A DNA stretch of 64,000 bases. Origin: Streptomyces sp. 846.5. Its GTDB lineage: Bacteria; Actinomycetota; Actinomycetes; Streptomycetales; Streptomycetaceae. A program made the translations under genes and the position numbers. Below are positions 59,314 to 64,000 of the stretch, one piece after another (within the stretch, counting starts at the first letter, position 1; every line of letters starts with the position of its first letter). The notes beneath the pieces were generated by a model. It saw only the letters and a program-made list of their open reading frames with translations. It did not search any database and was not told where the DNA came from. The stretch covers positions 3,210,001-3,274,000 of the forward strand of contig NZ_SOBN01000001.1 of assembly GCF_004365705.1 (NCBI RefSeq). Direction: 5' to 3'.

Positions 59314-60528
59314 ATGCAGGTGATCCAGTCCAGCAAGCTCGCCAATGTCTGCTACGACATCCGCGGACCGATCCTCGATGAGGCCATGCGCCTGGAGGAG
59401 CAGGGTCACCGGATCCTCAAGCTGAACACCGGGAACCCGGCACCCTTCGGCTTCGAGGCACCGCCCGAGATCCTGCAGGACATCCTGCGCAACCTCGCCT
59501 CCGCACACGGCTACGGCGACTCCAAGGGGCTGCTCGCAGCCCGCCGCGCCGTGGTGATGCACTACGAGGACCTGGGCTTCCAGGATCTGACGGTCGATGA
59601 CGTCTACATCGGCAACGGCGTCTCCGAGCTGATCCAGATGGCCATGCAGGCGCTGCTGGACGACGGCGACGAGGTGCTCGTCCCCGCGCCGGACTACCCG
59701 CTGTGGACCGCCTCGGTGAGCCTGTCCGGCGGCACCGCCGTGCACTACCGCTGCGACGAGGAGTCGGACTGGTACCCGGACCTCGCCGACATCGAGGCGA
59801 AGATCACCGACCGCACCCGCGGCATCGTGATCATCAACCCGAACAACCCCACCGGCGCCGTCTACGACGACGAGCTGCTGCGCGGCCTCACCGAGATCGC
59901 CCGCCGCAACAACCTGATCATCTACTCGGACGAGATCTACGACAAGATCCTCTACGACGGCGTCACCCACACGCCCACCGCGCTGCTCGCCCCCGACCTG
60001 CTGTGCTTCACCTTCAACGGCCTGTCCAAGGCCTACCGGGTGGCCGGCTTCCGCTCCGGCTGGATGACCATCTCCGGCCCCAAGGAGCACGCCCGCAGCT
60101 ACATCGAGGGCCTGGGCGTGCTGGCCACCATGCGGCTGTGCGCCAATATGCCGGCCCAGCACGCGATCGCCGCCGCCCTCGGCGGCCGGCAGTCGATCAA
60201 GGACCTGATCCTCCCCGGCGGCCGCCTGCTGGAGCAGCGGGACGTGGCCTGGAAGCTGCTCAACGACATCCCCGGCGTCTCCTGCGTCAAGCCCAAGGGC
60301 GCGCTCTACGCCTTCCCCAAGCTGGACCCCAAGGTCTACCGGATCAAGGACGACGCCCAGATGGTGCTGGACCTGCTGAAGCAGGAGCACATCTACGTGG
60401 TCCAGGGCACCGGCTTCAACTGGCCCGAGCCGGACCACTTCCGCCTGGTCACGCTCCCCCGCTCCGAGGACCTGGCCGAGGCGGTCACCCGCATCGGCAC
60501 CTTCCTGGACGGCTACAGCCAGCCGTAA
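59314..60528 (+). CDS. PLP-dependent aminotransferase (AlaA-like)
   Basis: A 404-aa class I aminotransferase. It has KLNTGNPAPFGF, the cofactor-binding IGNGVSELIQMAMQALL, PDYPLWTASVSLSGG, NPNNPTGAVYDDE, and the Schiff-base Lys239 in GLSKAYRVAGFRSGW. The whole sequence looks like the AlaA glutamate-pyruvate aminotransferase group. It follows the KLP membrane protein by 11 nt but ATG 59314 has no strong ribosome site. Full length for the family. Confidence 0.9.
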   Translation: MQVIQSSKLANVCYDIRGPILDEAMRLEEQGHRILKLNTGNPAPFGFEAPPEILQDILRNLASAHGYGDSKGLLAARRAVVMHYEDLGFQDLTVDDVYIGNGVSELIQMAMQALLDDGDEVLVPAPDYPLWTASVSLSGGTAVHYRCDEESDWYPDLADIEAKITDRTRGIVIINPNNPTGAVYDDELLRGLTEIARRNNLIIYSDEIYDKILYDGVTHTPTALLAPDLLCFTFNGLSKAYRVAGFRSGWMTISGPKEHARSYIEGLGVLATMRLCANMPAQHAIAAALGGRQSIKDLILPGGRLLEQRDVAWKLLNDIPGVSCVKPKGALYAFPKLDPKVYRIKDDAQMVLDLLKQEHIYVVQGTGFNWPEPDHFRLVTLPRSEDLAEAVTRIGTFLDGYSQP

Positions 60529-60625
60529 CGAACAGGACCCGGGTGCGGGATGCCGTCCAGTTTGGACTCAGTCCAAGTTAGGATGGTGTCCCGCACTTCG
60601 TCGTCGCATGCCCAGAGGGCGCCCC

Positions 60626-61087
60626 ATGTACGAGCAGCCCAAGACCCTTCCCGCCTACCGGCGCGCGCCGATCCGGCTCCAGCCCGGATCTCCGGCGCCG
60701 GTCCACAACAGCAGCGCGCACAGCAGCACAGCTCCGGCCTCGCAGCGCGACTCCCGGCTGGTCGGACATCTCGCCGCGCTGTACTCCGCCACCGAGGCGG
60801 TCCGGCGCGCCACCGAGGACAGCGCGGAGCAGGCCGAGCTGGACGCTGCGCTGCAGCGGATCGACGCCCGGATCAGCGAGGTCTCGGCCGTGTCGGCCCC
60901 GGCCGCATCCGTCGTCCGGTCAGCACCGGCCGGTGTCGGCAGCAGGCAGTTGCACCAGCAGGCCCATGCGCTGGCCGGGCGGCTGCTGGTGGTCGCCGCC
61001 GCACTGCAGGACACCACCACCGCGATGCTGGCGTGCCGCCGCATGGATGCCCATGCGGCGGCACTGGCGGTACCGACGGCGGGCTAG
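60626..61087 (+). CDS. Small alanine-rich hypothetical protein
   Basis: A 153-aa protein I do not recognise. The first 45 residues are Pro/Ser/Arg-rich and probably disordered; residues 50-150 are helical, with [33 protein letters not shown] and [18 protein letters not shown]. No membrane segment or catalytic motif is seen. AGAGGG precedes ATG 60626. It converges with PEPCK, overlapping by 4 bases. Confidence 0.6.
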   Translation: MYEQPKTLPAYRRAPIRLQPGSPAPVHNSSAHSSTAPASQRDSRLVGHLAALYSATEAVRRATEDSAEQAELDAALQRIDARISEVSAVSAPAASVVRSAPAGVGSRQLHQQAHALAGRLLVVAAALQDTTTAMLACRRMDAHAAALAVPTAG

Positions 61088-62904
61088 CCCAGCCGCTCGA
61101 CCAGCCGCTCGTACTCGGACCACAGCTCCTTCGGCGTGTGCTCGCCGAAGAGCTCCAGGTGCCCGGGGATCAGTGCGGCCTCCTGCCGCCAGATCTCCGG
61201 GTCCACGCTCAGCAGCAGGTCCAGGTCGGCCTCGTCGATGTCGAGTCCGTCCAGGTCCAGCGCCGCGCGGGTGGGCAGCACGCCGATCGGGGTGGTCACC
61301 CCGTCCGCGCCGCCCTGCAGCCGTTCGACGATCCACTTGAGCACGCGGCTGTTCTCGCCGAAGCCCGGCCAGACGAACTTGCCGTCGGCGTTCTTGCGGA
61401 ACCAGTTCACGTAGTAGATCTTCGGCAGCTTGGCGGCGTCCGCCTGCTTGCCCAGCTTCACCCAGTGGGCGAAGTAGTCGCCCATGTTGTAGCCGCAGAA
61501 CGGCAGCATCGCGAAGGGGTCGCGACGCAGCTCGCCGACCGTTCCCTCGGCCGCCGCGGTCTTCTCGCTGGCGACGTTGGCGCCGAGGAAGACGCCGTGC
61601 TGCCAGTCGAAGGACTCGGTGACCAGCGGGACCGCGCTGGCGCGGCGTCCGCCGAAGAGGATCGCCGAGATCGGCACCCCGGCGGGGTCCTCCCACTCGG
61701 GGGCGATGATCGGGCACTGCGAGGCCGGGACGGTGAACCGCGCGTTGGGGTGCGCGGCCGGGGTCGGGCTCTCCGGCGTCCAGCTGTTGCCGCGCCAGTC
61801 GGTGAGGTGCGCCGGGGGTTCCTCGGTGAGGCCCTCCCACCACACGTCGCCGTCGTCGGTCAGCGCGACATTGGTGAAGACGGTGTTGCCCCACATCGAC
61901 TCCACCGCGTTGGCGTTGGTGTCCGCGCCGGTGCCCGGGGCGACGCCGAAGAAGCCGAACTCGGGGTTGATCGCGTAGAGCCGGCCGTCGGCGCCGAAGC
62001 GCATCCAGGCGATGTCGTCGCCGATGGTCTCGACCTTCCAGCCCGGGATCGTGGGCTGGAGCATCGCCAGGTTGGTCTTGCCGCAGGCGCTCGGGAACGC
62101 CGCGGTGAGGTACACCGGCTGGCCCTGGTCGGGCGGCGTCAGCTTGAGGATCAGCATGTGCTCGGCCAGCCAGCCCTCGTCGCGCGCCATGGTCGACGCG
62201 ATCCGCAGCGCGTAGCACTTCTTGCCGAGCAGGGCGTTGCCGCCGTAGCCGGAGCCGTACGACCAGATCTCGCGGGTCTCCGGGAAGTGCGAGATGTACT
62301 TGGTCGTGTTGCAGGGCCAGGCGACGTCCGCCTGCCCCTCGGCGAGCGGTGCGCCCAGGCTGTGCACGGCCTTGACGAACTCGCCGTCCTCACCGAGGAA
62401 GTCCAGGACGGCCTGTCCCATCCGGGTCATGGTGCGCATGGAGACGGCGACGTACGCGGAGTCCGTGATCTCGACGCCGCACGCGGCGAGAGGGGATCCG
62501 ACCGGGCCCATGCTGAAGGGCACGACATACATCGTCCGTCCGCGCATCGAACCCTCGAACAGTCCACCGAAGACGGCCCGCATCTCGGCGGGGGCCTTCC
62601 AGTTGTTGGTGGGTCCGGCGTCCTGCTCCAGCTCGGAGCAGATGAAGGTACGGTCCTCGACGCGCGCGACATCGCTCGGGTCGGAGGCGGCGTAGTAGGA
62701 GTTGGGGCGCTTCTCGGGATTCAGCCTGGTGAATGTCCCCTTGTCGACCAGGAGGTCACACAGGCGCTGGTACTCGGCTTCAGAGCCGTCGCACCACTCG
62801 ATTCGGTCGGGCTGGGTGAGCTCTGCGATCTCCTGGACCCAGGCGAGCAGCGGTTTGTGCTGCGTGGGCGCGGAGGTGGCCAGGGCAGAGTTCTCGTAAG
62901 GCAC
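61084..62904 (-). CDS. pckG: Phosphoenolpyruvate carboxykinase (GTP)
   Basis: A 606-aa GTP-type PEPCK that converts oxaloacetate to phosphoenolpyruvate in gluconeogenesis. The kinase-1 loop [12 protein letters not shown] with the reactive Cys, the metal-binding IGDDIAWM, and [12 protein letters not shown] are all present, as are [12 protein letters not shown] and the C-terminal nucleotide-binding [22 protein letters not shown] 62904 is chosen because CGGAG lies 5 nt upstream; the longer frame adds an unrelated 60 residues. Divergent promoters in the 260 nt upstream are shared with the hemolysin III gene. Confidence 0.95.
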   Translation of the reverse strand: MPYENSALATSAPTQHKPLLAWVQEIAELTQPDRIEWCDGSEAEYQRLCDLLVDKGTFTRLNPEKRPNSYYAASDPSDVARVEDRTFICSELEQDAGPTNNWKAPAEMRAVFGGLFEGSMRGRTMYVVPFSMGPVGSPLAACGVEITDSAYVAVSMRTMTRMGQAVLDFLGEDGEFVKAVHSLGAPLAEGQADVAWPCNTTKYISHFPETREIWSYGSGYGGNALLGKKCYALRIASTMARDEGWLAEHMLILKLTPPDQGQPVYLTAAFPSACGKTNLAMLQPTIPGWKVETIGDDIAWMRFGADGRLYAINPEFGFFGVAPGTGADTNANAVESMWGNTVFTNVALTDDGDVWWEGLTEEPPAHLTDWRGNSWTPESPTPAAHPNARFTVPASQCPIIAPEWEDPAGVPISAILFGGRRASAVPLVTESFDWQHGVFLGANVASEKTAAAEGTVGELRRDPFAMLPFCGYNMGDYFAHWVKLGKQADAAKLPKIYYVNWFRKNADGKFVWPGFGENSRVLKWIVERLQGGADGVTTPIGVLPTRAALDLDGLDIDEADLDLLLSVDPEIWRQEAALIPGHLELFGEHTPKELWSEYERLVERLG

Positions 62905-63138
62905 GATCGCTCCGTTTCGCACCGAATCGTCCTTGATTCGATGACGGGGTTGAGGGTTCTGGCAGCGTAACGCCGATATTCCGAATGCGACATACCGCCC
63001 CTGTCCCCTCAATGTGACCCAGCGCACAAGGATCTCGCTCCTATGGGCGACGAATCCGGAAATCCGTCGCATCCACGGCACCAAAACAGGACTTCTGGAA
63101 ACCTATGAGTGAGGATTCACACCCTCTACTGACAAGTA

Positions 63139-63156
63139 ACCTACGGTTCCGTAGGT
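63139..63156. promoter_or_regulatory. Operator-like palindrome before the hemolysin III gene
   Basis: ACCTACGG-TT-CCGTAGGT is a perfect 8-bp inverted repeat with a 2-nt centre, 12 nt before the ATG at 63168. It looks like a TetR-family operator that would cover the transcription or translation start. Confidence 0.65.
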
Positions 63157-63167
63157 AGTCTGAGCCC

Positions 63168-63809
63168 ATGACCGACAAGCCCAAACTGCGCGGCTGGCTG
63201 CACGCCGGGATGTTCCCCGCCTCGATCGCCGCCGGGATCGTCCTCATCTGCCTGGCCGACTCGACCCAGGCGAGGATCGCCTGCGCCGTCTACTCGGCCT
63301 CGGCCTGGATGCTCTTCGGCATCAGCGCGCTCTACCACCGCTTCACCTGGGGCCCGCGCGGCGAGGCGGTGCTGCGTCGGCTCGACCACAGCAACATCTT
63401 CCTGATCATCGCCGGGAGCTACACCCCCTTCACCATCCTGCTGCTGAGCGGCGGCCGCCGGGAGCTGCTGCTCTGGCTGGTCTGGGCCGGCGCCCTGGCC
63501 GGGATCGCCTTCCGGGTCTTCTGGGTCGGCGCGCCGCGCTGGCTCTACACCCCCTGCTACATCGCCCTGGGCTGGGCGGCGGTGTTCTTCCTGCCGGACT
63601 TCCTGCGCACCGGCGGCATCGCGGTGGTCGTACTGCTGGTGATCGGCGGGCTGCTCTACAGCGCCGGCGGCGTCGTCTACGGCCTGAAGCGGCCAAACCC
63701 CTCACCGCGCTGGTTCGGCTTCCACGAGGTGTTCCACCTCTGCACGCTGGCAGCTTTCATCGTCCAGTACGTCGGGGTCTCCCTGGTGGCCTACTCGGCC
63801 GTGGCCTGA
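63168..63809 (+). CDS. Hemolysin III family membrane protein
   Basis: A 213-aa protein with seven membrane helices of the hemolysin III / PAQR type. SASAWMLFGISALYHRF, then RRLDHSNIFLIIAGSYTPF and GFHEVFHLCTLAAFIVQYV carry the conserved Ser, His and Asp residues that bind a metal in this fold. Full length. Members are thought to be intramembrane hydrolases; the hemolysin label is historical. A palindrome immediately upstream suggests repressor control. Confidence 0.92.
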   Translation: MTDKPKLRGWLHAGMFPASIAAGIVLICLADSTQARIACAVYSASAWMLFGISALYHRFTWGPRGEAVLRRLDHSNIFLIIAGSYTPFTILLLSGGRRELLLWLVWAGALAGIAFRVFWVGAPRWLYTPCYIALGWAAVFFLPDFLRTGGIAVVVLLVIGGLLYSAGGVVYGLKRPNPSPRWFGFHEVFHLCTLAAFIVQYVGVSLVAYSAVA

Positions 63810-63835
63810 AACCGCCCCTCCTCCACAACCACATA

Positions 63836-63876
63836 TTGACTGCTCCATTCTTTTGAGAGTTACTGTCATAAGACAG
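63836..63876 (+). promoter_or_regulatory. Promoter with operator-like inverted repeat for the last gene
   Basis: TTGACT (63836-63841) and TACTGT (63861-63866) resemble -35 and -10 boxes, spaced 19 nt. CTGTC-ATAA-GACAG (63863-63876) is an inverted repeat over the -10, the usual place for a TetR or MarR repressor. Confidence 0.55.
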
Positions 63877-63901
63877 AATCACTCAACTGATGGAGCCTGC
63901 C

Positions 63902-64000
63902 ATGTCGACCTCCGAACCCCGGGCCTCCGAACCACCGACCACCGTTCCGCGCCGCTGGTGGGCGCTGGCCGCCATCTGCCTCAGCGTCCTGGTCCTCGGC
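63902..64000 (+). CDS. N-terminus of a probable MFS transporter (runs off the window)
   Basis: Thirty-three codons are visible from ATG 63902, with GGAG 7 nt upstream. A polar start (STSEPRASEPPTTVPR) is followed by RRWWALAAICLSVLVLG, the beginning of a first membrane helix typical of EmrB/QacA-type drug exporters. The operator-like repeat in its promoter supports a regulated efflux pump, but the family call rests on this short segment. Confidence 0.55.
   Translation, partial: MSTSEPRASEPPTTVPRRWWALAAICLSVLVLG

Noticed and set aside
1-64000. tRNA, rRNA or CRISPR loci
   Set aside because: None of the gene-free stretches showed a tRNA cloverleaf with a GTTCRANNC-type T-loop, rRNA signatures or spaced direct repeats.

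Overview
The window comes from a high-GC Gram-positive actinomycete, most likely a Streptomycetaceae member (Streptomyces, Kitasatospora or Streptacidiphilus). This rests on the codon bias, the many GTG/TTG starts and 4-base ATGA/GTGA gene overlaps, a secreted GH18 chitinase with a DasR-type operator, PhoH with a PIN domain, GTP-dependent PEPCK and SARP-type regulation. Everything below was read by eye from the sequence; no database search was run.

Region 1 (1-23.2 kb) looks like a specialised-metabolite gene cluster without PKS or NRPS modules. A rightward operon has an AMP-forming adenylation enzyme and a fatty acyl-AMP ligase, followed by sugar-nucleotide genes (SDR epimerase, PseB-like 4,6-dehydratase) and a family 2 glycosyltransferase; a PseG-like gene lies on the opposite strand. 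Leftward genes encode two ABC exporters, a second aspartyl-tRNA synthetase of the short archaeal type, and a six-gene oxidative operon: amidohydrolase, radical SAM, Rieske oxygenase, Gfo/Idh/MocA oxidoreductase and two clavaminate-synthase-like Fe(II)/2-oxoglutarate oxygenases. A NodI-NodJ-type fused ABC transporter and a LuxR-type regulator close the cluster. The leader of the extra aspS carries a complete T-box riboswitch with a GAC (Asp) specifier and a UGGC bulge matching the G73 discriminator of tRNA-Asp. The natural hypothesis is that the product stresses AspRS and the second enzyme is induced self-resistance.

Region 2 (23.2-26.1 kb) is a scrapyard of transposase fragments, a frameshifted gene and a truncated pirin 3' end.

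Region 3 (26.0-38.8 kb) is a compact, very GC-rich island flanked by 19-bp perfect direct repeats (25962-25980 and 38751-38769) that lie at the stop codon of a decayed pirin copy. It carries five genes that look like a signalling/defence system I cannot match to a described one: a pseudokinase-SF1 helicase fusion, a protein with two degenerate PLD-like modules, a large GHKL ATPase, a convergent SARP-receiver fusion regulator, and a TIR-like/S1-S1 protein. Three CTGACA-type heptamers at exact 11-bp spacing, the hallmark of SARP operators, lie upstream of the TIR-like gene. The proposed flow is sensing by the three-gene operon, phosphorylation of the receiver, SARP activation, and then the TIR-like RNA-binding effector.

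Region 4 (38.8-41.9 kb) holds a second pirin 3' remnant, a truncated TPR gene interrupted by an IS3-family element with a nonsense mutation, another decayed gene, and a perfect 38-bp palindrome. The intact pirin gene follows.

Region 5 (41.9-64 kb) is ordinary chromosome apart from one IS110 transposase: AI-2E family permease, transglycosylase, PhoH, isoprenyl transferase, aldo/keto reductase, chitinase, prepilin peptidase, a D-amino-acid catabolic set (RidA, D-Ser dehydratase-like enzyme, N-acyl-D-amino-acid deacylase), GH5 glycosidase, AlaA-like aminotransferase, PEPCK, hemolysin III and the start of a probable MFS transporter.
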